DNA of 64,000 bases. Source: Oxalobacteraceae bacterium UBA6018. Its GTDB lineage: Bacteria; Pseudomonadota; Gammaproteobacteria; Burkholderiales; Burkholderiaceae_D. A program made the translations under genes and the position numbers. The stretch is taken from assembly GCA_002428015.1 (NCBI GenBank), contig DIZW01000068.1, positions 185,636-249,635 of the forward strand, in the 5' to 3' direction. This document shows, one piece after another, positions 53,819 to 63,594 of this stretch. Numbering within the stretch: the stretch's first letter is position 1; every line of letters begins with the position of its first letter. The notes below the pieces were generated by a model. The model had not been told where the DNA came from. It ran no database searches and saw only the letters and a list, made by a program, of their open reading frames with translations.

Positions 53819-54937
53819 TCAATTCTGCAATCGGTGATAAAAATCAATCAATTTTATGGACTCGGCTTCCCAGTTATACTGTTCGATAACCGCTTGGCGT
53901 CCGTTGTCACCCATTCGCCGCGCATGCTCCGGGTTGCTAACGAGATAATCGATAGCGTCAGCGATCGCGCAGGGATCGCCGGGGTCGACGCACATCCCGC
54001 AGCCGGCCTCATCGATAATCCGGCGCCAAAGCGGAATCGATGAAGCGATGACAGGAATGCCGGCCGCCATATATTCGAACATTTTGACTGGAAGTGATTC
54101 GAGATAATTGGGTTGCGGATGCAGGGTGACCAGCCCCGCCATCGACCGCGCCATGATGGCGCCGACACCGGCGCGGTCGAGATGTCCATGGCGCTGGACG
54201 CGCGACCATCCCGACTGCCCGACCATGTCCGCTTCAAGGCTTGCCTCGTCGAAGCTTCCCGCCAAATTCAGCCGTGCAGGCGATCGCAGCTTCGCGCAGG
54301 CGGCGACGAGCTCACGTATTCCCCGCACGGCGGAGATGCTGCCGACATAACAAACCTCTGGTGGTTTTTCGCTCCAGGGCGCGGCTGCGTCGAATTCGCT
54401 ACGCAACGGGAAGTTGTTGACGTCGACCGTGTTTGGATTGATTTGCAAAAACTTGTCTCGGATTGATGGTGTCGCGGCGACGACGCCGTCGAAAAGCTGG
54501 CACGTGTGGCGTTCGTAGGCGGAAAATGCGGCGGCGGTCAGGCGCCCCACCGCAGGGTGCAGATAGGGCTTTCCCAGCAGTTGCAGGGGGACGTCTTCAT
54601 GCGCATCGAAAATGACGGTCTTGCCAAGACGTTTCAAGCGTATGCCGGCAGGGATCAGCTCCGGATCGTGAAAATGGTAAATATCGGCGTCGAGTTGTTG
54701 GGCGCTGCGATAGATGCGGGCGGTGGCGTGCAGCATGCGTGCAATCCGTCCGGATTCGCGACCGACGTCGCGAATCCGGACGCCGTCGTCAAAGGCGTCC
54801 CCGTAGCCGTCCGCTACAAGGAGATTTACCTCATACCCTTCACGGGCTAACTGCCGGCACTGTTTGACGAAGATCCGTGTATCGTGGCGCGGGTGCGCTG
54901 AGGTCAGGTGGGCGATGGTAACCATTTTTTCTTTCAT
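53819..54937 (-). CDS. Glycosyltransferase (GT4-like)
   Basis: This 372-residue GT-B enzyme has an N-terminal domain (VTIAHLTSAHPRHDTRIFVKQCRQLA) and a C-terminal donor domain (PPEVCYVGSISAVRGIRELVAACAKL; MFEYMAAGIPVIASSIPLWRRII). The Glu in KMFEYMAAGIPVIAS matches the GT4 EX7E region. Its 5' end overlaps the wzy gene by 98 bases in another frame, an unusually long overlap. A start at 54925 would still overlap by 86. The sugar transferred is unknown. Confidence 0.88.
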   Translation of the reverse strand: MKEKMVTIAHLTSAHPRHDTRIFVKQCRQLAREGYEVNLLVADGYGDAFDDGVRIRDVGRESGRIARMLHATARIYRSAQQLDADIYHFHDPELIPAGIRLKRLGKTVIFDAHEDVPLQLLGKPYLHPAVGRLTAAAFSAYERHTCQLFDGVVAATPSIRDKFLQINPNTVDVNNFPLRSEFDAAAPWSEKPPEVCYVGSISAVRGIRELVAACAKLRSPARLNLAGSFDEASLEADMVGQSGWSRVQRHGHLDRAGVGAIMARSMAGLVTLHPQPNYLESLPVKMFEYMAAGIPVIASSIPLWRRIIDEAGCGMCVDPGDPCAIADAIDYLVSNPEHARRMGDNGRQAVIEQYNWEAESIKLIDFYHRLQN

Positions 54938-56102
54938 ACCTGAGTTTAGCGAATGAGCCGAGTGCGGCGCCGATGAACATGTCCGTGAAATAATGTGATT
55001 CGATCAATAGCAGCAGCGTAATGCAAGCGATTGAAAAGCCTATGATGAACTGGCCGCTCTTTATATGACTAAAGTAACCTCGAATAAACATGCCTGTGCA
55101 CGGCACAACAAGGATGGCTAGAACAAAGATGAATCCAAACAGGCCCGTGTCGACCCAGGCCGATAGGATATTGTGTGAATATAGGCCAGGCGGATAACTG
55201 GCATAATCACCGAAGATCGGGTATTGCGCGATCGTGTGCATTGCGTACACACTTAAATGATGGCGTTTGTTTGCTGACGTCGATTGCGATAGGTCAAGCA
55301 ACTCTAATATGCGATTGCTCGGCAATAGTGAAAGGAGTTCGTCCAGGTTGGCATAGACGATAAGGAAGATCGCAATAAACGTTATTGTGATGAGTAACTT
55401 TCGCTTCGCATGGTAAAGCTCGAGGATAGGTATCATCGCCAGCATGGCGACGAATTCGCTGCGGGCTGTATTGACAAACAATGTGGGTGCAGCAAGGCAA
55501 TAGAGAAATATACGCAACGATAGCGCACGGGTAAACGCGGCAACTACGCAAAAAGTCAGTAAATATGAGCGCGCGAACCCCTGATAGGTAGACAGGCTGT
55601 CTGGGTCTTTGGCCATGTCCAGCGGAGCCAGGTAAAAGGCGCCATCGACCGAGAAACTAAAGACGATGGCCGACATCGCGATCATACTAGCGATGGCAAT
55701 CGCGCGGAAGCTGCGACGTGAGAAATCGGTGAATTTAAATATAACAAAAAGGTTTACCATGAAAAGAATGCAAATGATGTGGTTTTCGACAATCTGTAAG
55801 CTTGCGCCGGCGGCCGCATTAACAGCGACAATGCACAGAAAATATGCGATATATAAATTAAAAAACACATCCGCTTTAGTTAGTTGGTTGCGGTCGTGCC
55901 TGACCTTGTAGGCGTAAAGAAAGAGCAATGGCGGCGTCGCCATGAGTGACACTGGCGAAAAATAGCCGCCGAGATAGGCACCGATACGTCCCAGGCCGAG
56001 CAAGGTATGGTAAAAAAAGAAGCCGGGGAATAGCGCGAGGAAGGCGGTCATCCCGACGGCATGCTCGGCCCACAGGGGCGAAGGAGAAGCACGGTATTTC
56101 AT
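54840..56102 (-). CDS. O-antigen/EPS polymerase (Wzy-like)
   Basis: This integral membrane protein of about 420 residues with about 11-12 hydrophobic helices has the large periplasmic loop and the Arg- and His-containing segments typical of Wzy/WaaL proteins (HHLSVYAMHTIAQYPIFGDY; SHNILSAWVDTGLFGFIFVL). It would polymerise repeat units on the periplasmic side. The ATG at 56102 overlaps the flippase stop (ATGA). Local GC is lower than in the flanks, as is common for wzy genes, which suggests horizontal exchange. Confidence 0.85.
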   Translation of the reverse strand: MKYRASPSPLWAEHAVGMTAFLALFPGFFFYHTLLGLGRIGAYLGGYFSPVSLMATPPLLFLYAYKVRHDRNQLTKADVFFNLYIAYFLCIVAVNAAAGASLQIVENHIICILFMVNLFVIFKFTDFSRRSFRAIAIASMIAMSAIVFSFSVDGAFYLAPLDMAKDPDSLSTYQGFARSYLLTFCVVAAFTRALSLRIFLYCLAAPTLFVNTARSEFVAMLAMIPILELYHAKRKLLITITFIAIFLIVYANLDELLSLLPSNRILELLDLSQSTSANKRHHLSVYAMHTIAQYPIFGDYASYPPGLYSHNILSAWVDTGLFGFIFVLAILVVPCTGMFIRGYFSHIKSGQFIIGFSIACITLLLLIESHYFTDMFIGAALGSFAKLRYERKNGYHRPPDLSAPAPRYTDLRQTVPAVSP

Positions 56103-57355
56103 GCGAGCACCTTTGAGTTCTGAGAGCATAGATACGACATGCGCAGGTACACAAGGTAAAGCAGGGAATAGCCGATCGCGTACCGCGCGATGCTTTCTTG
56201 CAGGGTCCCGGGCAAGCTAAAGACGCACACGGTCATGGCAAACAGTGCAACCTGCCAAACGAGGTCCAGCCTTTGTTTGCCGGCCACTGCGAATACATAG
56301 CTCAAGGGGCTGGCGATAAAACTAAGAAAGGTGAGCGGCGCGAGTATCTGTGCCAGTTCGCCGGCAGCGCGCCAATTGTTACCGAACACCCAAGCGAACA
56401 GTTGGGGGGAAAACAGCAGGAGTACGAGGGACGGGCCTATGCCCAGTAAACACAACGCTTTGAAGGTGTAAACGTAGGCATCGCGGCAGTTGCCGTGGGC
56501 GCGGAAATCCAGTACCGACTGGCGTTTAAACACTTCCAGAACCGAAGCCGCAAGCAATCCTATTGGCGCCGATAGCACGCGCTGGGTCAAGGCGAATAGA
56601 CCGGCTGCGAGTGCGCCGTGGCGGGCGCCAATCATGAAGAGCGGTAACTGGCCCCCTAGCGCATTCAACAGATTCGACGGTAACGAAAAGCGCCAGAACG
56701 CATCATGCCGGCGCAAGTAGCGGCGCGCTTCTACTGTCGGCAGCAAGCTAAGACGAGGACGCGGGGGCTGTAGCAGGAAGGTCGCGGCGAACAAACCGGC
56801 TGCCAGTCCGAACAAATGTCCGATCAGCAGCGAGGCTCCTCCGGCGCCACAGGCCAGCAACGTGAGTTGGGCCAGGGCGATGCTGCCAGCTGCCCAGACC
56901 TTTGCGCTGGCCGCTTTGCCAAAGGCACCCTTAGAAGTGGCATAGGCGAGGGTCGTTTGCATGTAGGCGATCATCCAGATGGCGGGTCCAACGCCGGCAA
57001 TGCCAACCCAGGACATTTGCGCCGCAATTGGCAGGCCGAGCAGGTGGGCCGCGACCGCCAGCAAGCTGGCCCCGACCGCGATCGCACTTGCCGCATAGGC
57101 GACGACGCTGAAACAGATTCTCTGGTGGTAATTGCTATGATCGAGAATCATGGCCGCTTCCAGGCGCAGGGTGGCGGCAATGGCGACAACCGCGGCGACG
57201 CCTAGCCAGACGCTGAAGGCGCCCATGTCCTCCGGCGTGCACATACGGGTAATCAGCGGTGCGGCCAGCAGTGGCAAGGCTTGCGCGCCGACTGCACCGC
57301 TCAGCACCGTAAGAACGTGCTTCCAATACGCTGGCGCGGCGATTGTCGTGGCCAT
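56099..57355 (-). CDS. Polysaccharide flippase (Wzx/oligosaccharide transporter type)
   Basis: This membrane protein of about 418 residues with around 12 helices matches the MATE/MOP-type oligosaccharide transporters (WKHVLTVLSGAVGAQALPLLAAPLITRMCTPEDMGAFSVWL near the start; FWRFSLPSNLLNALGGQLPLFMIG in the middle). It would flip lipid-linked repeat units to the periplasm. The ATG at 57355 lies 7 bp after the wbpE homologue's stop. Upstream in-frame residues are Arg/Cys-rich and unlike the family, so the later start is preferred. Confidence 0.88.
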   Translation of the reverse strand: MATTIAAPAYWKHVLTVLSGAVGAQALPLLAAPLITRMCTPEDMGAFSVWLGVAAVVAIAATLRLEAAMILDHSNYHQRICFSVVAYAASAIAVGASLLAVAAHLLGLPIAAQMSWVGIAGVGPAIWMIAYMQTTLAYATSKGAFGKAASAKVWAAGSIALAQLTLLACGAGGASLLIGHLFGLAAGLFAATFLLQPPRPRLSLLPTVEARRYLRRHDAFWRFSLPSNLLNALGGQLPLFMIGARHGALAAGLFALTQRVLSAPIGLLAASVLEVFKRQSVLDFRAHGNCRDAYVYTFKALCLLGIGPSLVLLLFSPQLFAWVFGNNWRAAGELAQILAPLTFLSFIASPLSYVFAVAGKQRLDLVWQVALFAMTVCVFSLPGTLQESIARYAIGYSLLYLVYLRMSYLCSQNSKVLA

Positions 57356-57362
57356 CGCGGGA

Positions 57363-58493
57363 TCAGGTCGCCGCTGCGGACAGCTCACATCGCGCTGGAA
57401 CTGTCTCCCCCAGCGTATGCAGCAGCGTGGAAGCGACTTCGAACACATCGGCATCGCTCAGATACGGCCCCATTGGCAGACTTAGCACTTTGCCGGACAT
57501 GGCCAGGGCGACGGGCGCCGCGTCGGGGCTTGACCAGCGCATGTAGGCCGGCTGCAGATGCATCGGGACGGGATAGTGCACCGCGGTTGGGATGGCGGCC
57601 GCACGCAAGGCGGCGTCAATCCGTTCGCGCTGCTCAAGTACCACTGTGTATTGCGCGAAAACGTTGGTGCGATCGCGCGGACGCGCGACCAGGCCCAGCT
57701 TGCCCGACAGCAGCGCGTCATAGCTGGCGGCGACGCGTTGACGCTGCTTGAGCTCCCAGTCGAAGCGTTCCAGTTTGGCCAGGACAACCGCGCATTGCAG
57801 GGTATCCATGCGCCCGCCGACACCGATCCGCGTGTGCACGTAACGCCGCGACTGACCGTGCACACGGATCTCGCGCATGGCGCCGGCCAGATGATCGTCA
57901 TTGGTGAACACAGCACCGCCATCGCCGTAACAACCCAAGGGCTTGCTTGGGAAGAAGCTGGTACAGCCGATGGTAGACAGATTGCAGCTGCTTTTGCCTT
58001 GGTAGGTGGCCCCAAAACTTTGGGCCGCGTCCTCGATCACAGGCAGCCCGTGCCTGCTGGCGATGGCGTTGATGCCTTCCATGTCGGCGCACTGTCCGTA
58101 TAGCGACACGGGCATGATCGCGCGCGTGCGGCTGCTGATCTTTTCCTCGATGCAGGCCGGATCGATATTGCAGGTGGCCGGGTCGATGTCGGCGAAGACC
58201 GGCGTGGCGCCCAGCAGGACGATGGCTTCAGCGGTAGCGATGAAGGAAAATGGGGTGGTGATGACTTCGTCGCCGCGACCGATTCCCAGCGCCATCAGCG
58301 CGATGAGCAGGGCTTCGGTACCTGAGGCTACGGTGATGCAATGGCGTGCCCCGGTACGCGCGGCCAGTTGCCCCTCAAGTTCGGCCACTTCAGGCCCCAT
58401 GATGTACTGGCCATGTTCGAGTACGGCGTGGATGCGCGCGTCGATACTGGCGCGCGCGGCTTGGTACTGGGCTTTCAGGTCAATGAATTCCAT
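57363..58493 (-). CDS. wbpE: WbpE-like UDP-3-keto-sugar aminotransferase
   Basis: This 376-residue PLP aminotransferase of the DegT family probably converts UDP-2-acetamido-3-keto-glucuronate to the 3-amino sugar. The start MEFIDLKAQYQAARASIDARI and the motifs VIEDAAQSFGA and SFFPSKPLGCYGDGGAV (PLP lysine) match WbpE/WlbC. The start at 58493 avoids an upstream extension unlike the family. It lies next to wbpD, wbpB and wbpA homologues, giving the pathway order. Confidence 0.9.
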   Translation of the reverse strand: MEFIDLKAQYQAARASIDARIHAVLEHGQYIMGPEVAELEGQLAARTGARHCITVASGTEALLIALMALGIGRGDEVITTPFSFIATAEAIVLLGATPVFADIDPATCNIDPACIEEKISSRTRAIMPVSLYGQCADMEGINAIASRHGLPVIEDAAQSFGATYQGKSSCNLSTIGCTSFFPSKPLGCYGDGGAVFTNDDHLAGAMREIRVHGQSRRYVHTRIGVGGRMDTLQCAVVLAKLERFDWELKQRQRVAASYDALLSGKLGLVARPRDRTNVFAQYTVVLEQRERIDAALRAAAIPTAVHYPVPMHLQPAYMRWSSPDAAPVALAMSGKVLSLPMGPYLSDADVFEVASTLLHTLGETVPARCELSAAAT

Positions 58494-58569
58494 AGTCTGC
58501 GGATTCCTCGTGTGCGCGTTGAATGTCGGTTGGGGAAGCGGAACTGCCGGCCGCGTGGCAATAGCCTGT

Positions 58570-59202
58570 TCAGGCAGGCGGCGTGGGAGATACCGGTGGC
58601 GTCGCGGACAAGCTGCACCGGCCGTTAGTGACGACATATACATCTCCCGTGTGCGGACATTCGGCCTGACCTGAACCGAGCACGGGCAAGCGCAGGCGCT
58701 CGCCGTGGCGGCTCATCCATCCGCTCTGGCGCGCCGGAACGCCTGCCATCAGGGCGAATGGCGGTACGTCGCGCGTGACGACGGCGCCGGCGGCGATAAA
58801 GGCGTGCTGGCCGACGGTGATGCCGCAGACGATAGTGGCGTTGGCGCCAATGGTGGCGCCGCGCTGGACCAGGGTACGGCGGTACTGGTCCTTGCGTACC
58901 AGCGCGGCGCGCGGGTTGTACACGTTGGTAAATACCATGCTGGGACCGCAAAAGACCTCGTCTTCGATGGTCACCGCGTCGTACACCGACACGTTGTTCT
59001 GGATTTTGACGCGGTTCCCGATCATGACATCGTTACCGATAAAAACGTTCTGCCCCAGCGAGCAGGCGCTGCCGATGCGCGCGCCCGCGCAAACATGGGC
59101 GAAGTGCCAGACATGGGTCCCAGGCCCGAGCGTGGCGCCAGGGTCGACGATGGCGCTGGGGTGGATGTGCGCATCGGCGCTGGCAAGTGTTTCGCGTCTC
59201 AT
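58570..59202 (-). CDS. wbpD: WbpD-like N-acetyltransferase (hexapeptide repeat)
   Basis: This 210-residue left-handed beta-helix acyltransferase has repeated hexapeptides ([75 protein letters not shown]). [15 protein letters not shown] matches WbpD/WlbB, which acetylates the 3-amino group of UDP-2-acetamido-3-amino-glucuronate. The C-terminal tail (about 20 residues) is atypical. It starts 3 bp after the wbpB stop. Confidence 0.9.
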   Translation of the reverse strand: MRRETLASADAHIHPSAIVDPGATLGPGTHVWHFAHVCAGARIGSACSLGQNVFIGNDVMIGNRVKIQNNVSVYDAVTIEDEVFCGPSMVFTNVYNPRAALVRKDQYRRTLVQRGATIGANATIVCGITVGQHAFIAAGAVVTRDVPPFALMAGVPARQSGWMSRHGERLRLPVLGSGQAECPHTGDVYVVTNGRCSLSATPPVSPTPPA

Positions 59203-59205
59203 GTC

Positions 59206-60267
59206 TCAGTACTCCAGTGGCAGTGCAACGCGGCGCCCGTCGCGCGCAGAGATGTAGGCGGCGACGAGCACCTCGAGCGATTTGAGCCCTTCACGGCCAT
59301 CGGTCTCGGGCTCGGCTTCACCGCGCAATACCTTGATGACATTGTCGTAGTAGAGGGGATGGCCGAAGCCATACACCGATGTGGTCTGGTAGCTGGCGTC
59401 GCGCACGCGCAAGTCGTCTTCGTGGGCGGTGGCGAATTCCCATTGCTGCACTTCGTTCACGGCGACGCCACCGATACGCACGGTTCCGTTCTCGCCGAGA
59501 ATGGTGATGCTGCCTTCCAGGTTGCGCGGATAGGTGAGCATCGTCACGTTCATCGAGCCCAGCGCGCCATTGCGCCAGCGCAGGCTGATCACGCCGGTAT
59601 CCTCGACTTCGATATCGCGCGCCAGCGTGGCCGTATAAGCTTGCAGGCTCTCCACCGGGCCGACGATCCAGTCGATCAGGTCGACGTAGTGGCTGGCCTG
59701 GTTCATGAAGGCGCCGCCGTCGAATTCCCAGGTGCCGCGCCATTTGGCGCTGTCGTAGTAGGCGGCCGGGCGGGTCCAGAAAACGTTCAGGTTCACCATG
59801 TAGATGCGCCCGAAGCGCTTTTTGTCGACCGCGCTCTTAAGTAGTTGTAAGGTAGCGTTGCGGCGGTTTTGCTTTACCACGAACATGCGCACGCCGGCGG
59901 CGTCACAGGCGCAAACCATGCGCTTGCCGTCTTCCCAGCGTGTTGCCATGGGCTTTTCAGTGATCACGTGGCGTCCGGCGGCGGCGATCTCAATCGCTTG
60001 TTCCGGGTGCAGGCCCGATGGCGTGGCGATGATGACGGCGTCGGCTTCGCAGCGGGCTAACATGTCCGGCAGGGTGCGACACGACCGTGCGCCGGTGAGC
60101 GCGGCGGCGCGCGCAAGGGCATCGGGATCGACGTCGCACACGCCGACCAGTTCGCAGCGATCGGCGTGGCTGGCCAGCGCCTGGAAGTGGTTGGCGGCGA
60201 TACGCCCGCAGCCGATCAGGGCGAAGCGGATACGGCGGTCGAGTATGGGGGCAGGAAAAGTTCGCAT
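59206..60267 (-). CDS. wbpB: WbpB-like UDP-N-acetylglucosaminuronate 3-dehydrogenase
   Basis: This 353-residue Gfo/Idh/MocA-type NAD oxidoreductase has the Rossmann motif FALIGCGRIAANHF near 14-27 and the lysine motif ITEKPMA near 96. It probably oxidises C3 of UDP-GlcNAc-uronate to the 3-keto sugar used by the aminotransferase. The residues WKGTWE/WRGTWEFDGGAFMNQASHYVDLIDWI are typical of the family's catalytic half. It lies between wbpA and wbpD homologues with 3-18 bp gaps. Confidence 0.9.
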   Translation of the reverse strand: MRTFPAPILDRRIRFALIGCGRIAANHFQALASHADRCELVGVCDVDPDALARAAALTGARSCRTLPDMLARCEADAVIIATPSGLHPEQAIEIAAAGRHVITEKPMATRWEDGKRMVCACDAAGVRMFVVKQNRRNATLQLLKSAVDKKRFGRIYMVNLNVFWTRPAAYYDSAKWRGTWEFDGGAFMNQASHYVDLIDWIVGPVESLQAYTATLARDIEVEDTGVISLRWRNGALGSMNVTMLTYPRNLEGSITILGENGTVRIGGVAVNEVQQWEFATAHEDDLRVRDASYQTTSVYGFGHPLYYDNVIKVLRGEAEPETDGREGLKSLEVLVAAYISARDGRRVALPLEY

Positions 60268-60285
60268 GGAAGCTCCTGGAGGCCC

Positions 60286-61614
60286 TTAGGCCTTCACGAC
60301 ATTAGACAGGCGGTCCAGGTAGACACCGCGGGTATCGACAATCAGGTGCGCATGCTGCGCGATCAGCGCATAGTCGAATGCGCTGTGGCTTGTGGCCAGC
60401 AGCACCACGTCGAAGGAGGAGATGGACGTGGCGGTCAGAGCGACACTGGAAAGTTCGAAGCGATGTTCTCGCATTGGCGGAAAGACCGGCACGTGTGGAT
60501 CGGAATAAGCCACGATGGCGCCCTTGGCGCGCAGGATTTCCATCAACTCGACCGAAGGCGATTCGCGCATGTCTTCGACGTTCTTCTTGTAAGCGATGCC
60601 CAGCACCAGTACGCGCGCACCCTTGACGGAACGGGAGCGTTCGTTGAGGGCGTCGGTCAGCTTGCCGACCACCCAATGCGGCATCTCGCTGTTGATCTCG
60701 CCGGCCAGCTCGATGAAGCGCGTGTGCAGGCCGAACTGGCGCGCCTTCCAGGTCAGGTAGAACGGGTCGATAGGGATGCAGTGTCCGCCCAGCCCGGGGC
60801 CGGGATAATACGGCGTGAAGCCGAACGGTTTGGTGGCCGCGGCGCGGATAACCTCGTGGATATCGATGTTCATCTTGTCCGCGATGATCTTCATCTCGTT
60901 GACAAGGCCGATGTTGACGGCGCGGTGAATATTTTCCAGCAGCTTGGTCAGTTCCGCGGCACGCGTTGAACTCACCGGTACCACCTGATCGATGGCGGCG
61001 CCGTACAAGGCCATGCCGGCCTGCAGGCAGGCTGGCGTGTCGCCGCCGCACACCTTGGGAATGGTGCGGGTATCGAAATGCTGATTGCCCGGGTCTTCGC
61101 GCTCGGGGGAAAACACCAGGAACACGTCGACGCCGACGGATAGGCCGCGCGATTCCAGGCGGGGGCGCAGTTCTTCGGCCGTTGTGCCGGGGTAGGTGGT
61201 ACTTTCGAGCGAGACAATCTGACCGGCGCGCAGGTGTGGCACCAGAGCGTCGGCGGTGGCCAGCACAAAGCTCAGGTCCGGCTCACGGTAGGCGTTGAGC
61301 GGCGTGGGAACACAGATGATGAGTGCATCGGCATGACTGGCGCGGCTGAAGTCAGTCGTTGCCTCGAAACCGCTTGCCCGCGCGGTCGCGATTGTGTTCG
61401 CTGGGATATGCTCAATATAACTTGCCCCTTCATTTAATTTGGCGACTTTATGCGGATCGATATCGATCCCCAGTACCTGGAAACCCGCCTCGGCATAGCG
61501 CAAGCTGAGGGGTAGTCCCACATAACCGAGTCCGATAATTGCGATCACGGCGTGTCGGGTATCAATTCGGGCGATCAGCCGTGCCAAGTGGCTGCTCGAA
61601 TGTTGGTCGCGCAT
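60286..61614 (-). CDS. wbpA: WbpA-like UDP-N-acetylglucosamine 6-dehydrogenase
   Basis: This 442-residue nucleotide-sugar dehydrogenase oxidises UDP-GlcNAc to UDP-GlcNAc-uronic acid using NAD. It has the Rossmann motif [13 protein letters not shown] near 24-36, [19 protein letters not shown], and the catalytic cysteine in [11 protein letters not shown] near 270. The first step of the diacetamido-uronate pathway is therefore encoded next to the enzymes for later steps. It is 21 bp downstream of the WbpM homologue. Confidence 0.92.
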   Translation of the reverse strand: MRDQHSSSHLARLIARIDTRHAVIAIIGLGYVGLPLSLRYAEAGFQVLGIDIDPHKVAKLNEGASYIEHIPANTIATARASGFEATTDFSRASHADALIICVPTPLNAYREPDLSFVLATADALVPHLRAGQIVSLESTTYPGTTAEELRPRLESRGLSVGVDVFLVFSPEREDPGNQHFDTRTIPKVCGGDTPACLQAGMALYGAAIDQVVPVSSTRAAELTKLLENIHRAVNIGLVNEMKIIADKMNIDIHEVIRAAATKPFGFTPYYPGPGLGGHCIPIDPFYLTWKARQFGLHTRFIELAGEINSEMPHWVVGKLTDALNERSRSVKGARVLVLGIAYKKNVEDMRESPSVELMEILRAKGAIVAYSDPHVPVFPPMREHRFELSSVALTATSISSFDVVLLATSHSAFDYALIAQHAHLIVDTRGVYLDRLSNVVKA

Positions 61615-61635
61615 GAGTATTCTCCGCTTTTGGTA

Positions 61636-63594
61636 TTAAATTCGGTAAGGAATTGTTTTTTTAACGTGGGCCGGACGCGGTTTCGCCGCGTGCGTCACCG
61701 GCGGCGCCAACTGGTATTGCGGCGTATATTCCGTGACAATGGCTTTGACCATCGATTCAATCATGCCGCGGTCATTCGTGTCGCAAGCGGTCATCAGGAA
61801 AGTAATATAGGTTTCCAATATTCCGGGATGTAGCGCATTTTCTTTCATCCGCATGATGCGTGGATGCTCGCTAGGAAAAACCTTCCCGTCCGTTAGTAAT
61901 TCCTCGTTGAGCTTCTCGCCAGGAAACAAGCCGACGAATTTGATTTCAATGTTTCCTTCGGGATGCTGTGGTGTTTTTTCAGATAGGCCCGACATGACGA
62001 TCATCGTGCGCGCCAAGTCGACGATGCGGATCGGCTCACCCATGTCAAGGACGAACACATCCCCTCCCTTGGCCATGGCGCCGGCCTGGATTACCAATTG
62101 GGCGGCCTCGGAGATGAGCATGAAATAGCGCTGCACCTCGGGGTGGGTGATGGTCAGCGGGCCGCCATGGGCGATCTGGCGCTGGAATAGGGGAATGACC
62201 GATCCGGACGAGCCGAGAACGTTACCGAAGCGCACCATGCAGAATGTGGTCTTGGGGGCGTCCGCGGCGGCGGCTTGAAAGATCAGCTCGGCAATACGCT
62301 TGCTTGCCCCCATGATGTTGGCGGGACGTACCGCCTTGTCGCTGGAAATGAGGACGCAGGTGTCGACTCCGAAGCGGGCTGCGGCGGTCGCGATCACCTG
62401 TGATCCCAGTACGTTATTGCGTAGCCCTTCGACGATATTGGTCTCGACCAGCGGCACGTGTTTATATGCGGCCGCATGGTAGATCGTATCGATGCGTTCG
62501 TCTTGCAGGATGCGTTCGACCAGTGCGACGCTACACACCGAGCCCAGGTGCGCGATGATCGACAGGCTTGGAAAGCGGTTGGCCAGCTCTTGCTTGATGG
62601 TGTACAGCGCGAATTCGGAATGATCCAGCAAGTGCAGTTGCAGCGGTTCGAGGGTGACGATCTGGCGGCATAATTCGCTTCCGATGGACCCTCCCGCGCC
62701 GGTGACAAGGACAGTCTTGCCGCGTACGCATTGGGCGAATAGGTCGTGCCGCGGCGGCACGGGGGGGCGCCCAAGCAAGTCCTCGAACTTGAGTTCACGC
62801 ACTGATTCCAATGGTGCCTTGCCGTCGGCAAGGTCGAGCAGGCGGCTGAGGATCTTGGTGGTCACGCCGGCCTGGGCCATGCGTTGCATGATGTCGCGCA
62901 GGCGCTCCGGGGACACACGGGGAATGGCGATAATGATGGATCGGATGCACAGCGCGTTGACCATTTCGATGAGGCGGTCGGTATGGAATACGCGCAGTCC
63001 GGCGATGGTCCTTTCGTTAAGAACGTGTTTTTCGTCGAAAAAGCACACGGGCCGGTATTCGTTGCTGGTGCGCATAGTCAGCGCCAGTTGCGCGCCGGGC
63101 TCACCCGCCCCGTAGATTGCAACGGCGTGATCGTCGGCTGGCCGCTCGCTGATGTGATTGCGCAGGAAGTTGCGCACTGAGATGCGCGAGGTGACCACAT
63201 AGGAAAATACGATGAACCAATAGATCGCCAAGGCGCTGCGAGGGAAGCGCTCGTCGTTAAGGGCCAGCGATACGAAATACAGGCACAGCACGGCCAGGCC
63301 CAGCGCCAAACCGGTCGCCGTCAACAGGCGCTGGTCGATAAAGCGGATGACGGCGCGGTACAGGTCCGACATGGACAGGGCAGCGATCGTGACCAGCGCC
63401 GCGACTAGATAAGACCTGGCGCCATAGTTCATGGCGAGTTGAAAGTTTCCGAGACGCAACATCATAGCGATAAGAAAACAGAGTGGTAGTGCAAACAAAT
63501 CGACCGTGACCATCAGCGCGATCTTTGTCGCGCGATTCATCGACACCAGTTTGGCGCAAAGATGGGCGAGAATCTTCATGGTGGGCGTGCGCAT
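61636..63594 (-). CDS. wbpM: WbpM-like membrane nucleotide-sugar 4,6-dehydratase
   Basis: This 652-residue long-form dehydratase has an N-terminal membrane domain of four helices (KIALMVTVDLFALPLCFLIAM onward) and a CoA-binding-like domain (AVAIYGAGEPGAQLALTM). The catalytic SDR domain has TGAGGSIGSE near 296-305 and SSDKAVRPANIMGASKR. In the latter, Met replaces the usual catalytic Tyr, as in WbpM. It makes UDP-4-keto-6-deoxy sugars from UDP-GlcNAc. Several in-frame ATGs near the start (63594, 63579, 63540) are possible. It is the first gene of the minus-strand EPS set. Confidence 0.92.
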   Translation of the reverse strand: MRTPTMKILAHLCAKLVSMNRATKIALMVTVDLFALPLCFLIAMMLRLGNFQLAMNYGARSYLVAALVTIAALSMSDLYRAVIRFIDQRLLTATGLALGLAVLCLYFVSLALNDERFPRSALAIYWFIVFSYVVTSRISVRNFLRNHISERPADDHAVAIYGAGEPGAQLALTMRTSNEYRPVCFFDEKHVLNERTIAGLRVFHTDRLIEMVNALCIRSIIIAIPRVSPERLRDIMQRMAQAGVTTKILSRLLDLADGKAPLESVRELKFEDLLGRPPVPPRHDLFAQCVRGKTVLVTGAGGSIGSELCRQIVTLEPLQLHLLDHSEFALYTIKQELANRFPSLSIIAHLGSVCSVALVERILQDERIDTIYHAAAYKHVPLVETNIVEGLRNNVLGSQVIATAAARFGVDTCVLISSDKAVRPANIMGASKRIAELIFQAAAADAPKTTFCMVRFGNVLGSSGSVIPLFQRQIAHGGPLTITHPEVQRYFMLISEAAQLVIQAGAMAKGGDVFVLDMGEPIRIVDLARTMIVMSGLSEKTPQHPEGNIEIKFVGLFPGEKLNEELLTDGKVFPSEHPRIMRMKENALHPGILETYITFLMTACDTNDRGMIESMVKAIVTEYTPQYQLAPPVTHAAKPRPAHVKKTIPYRI

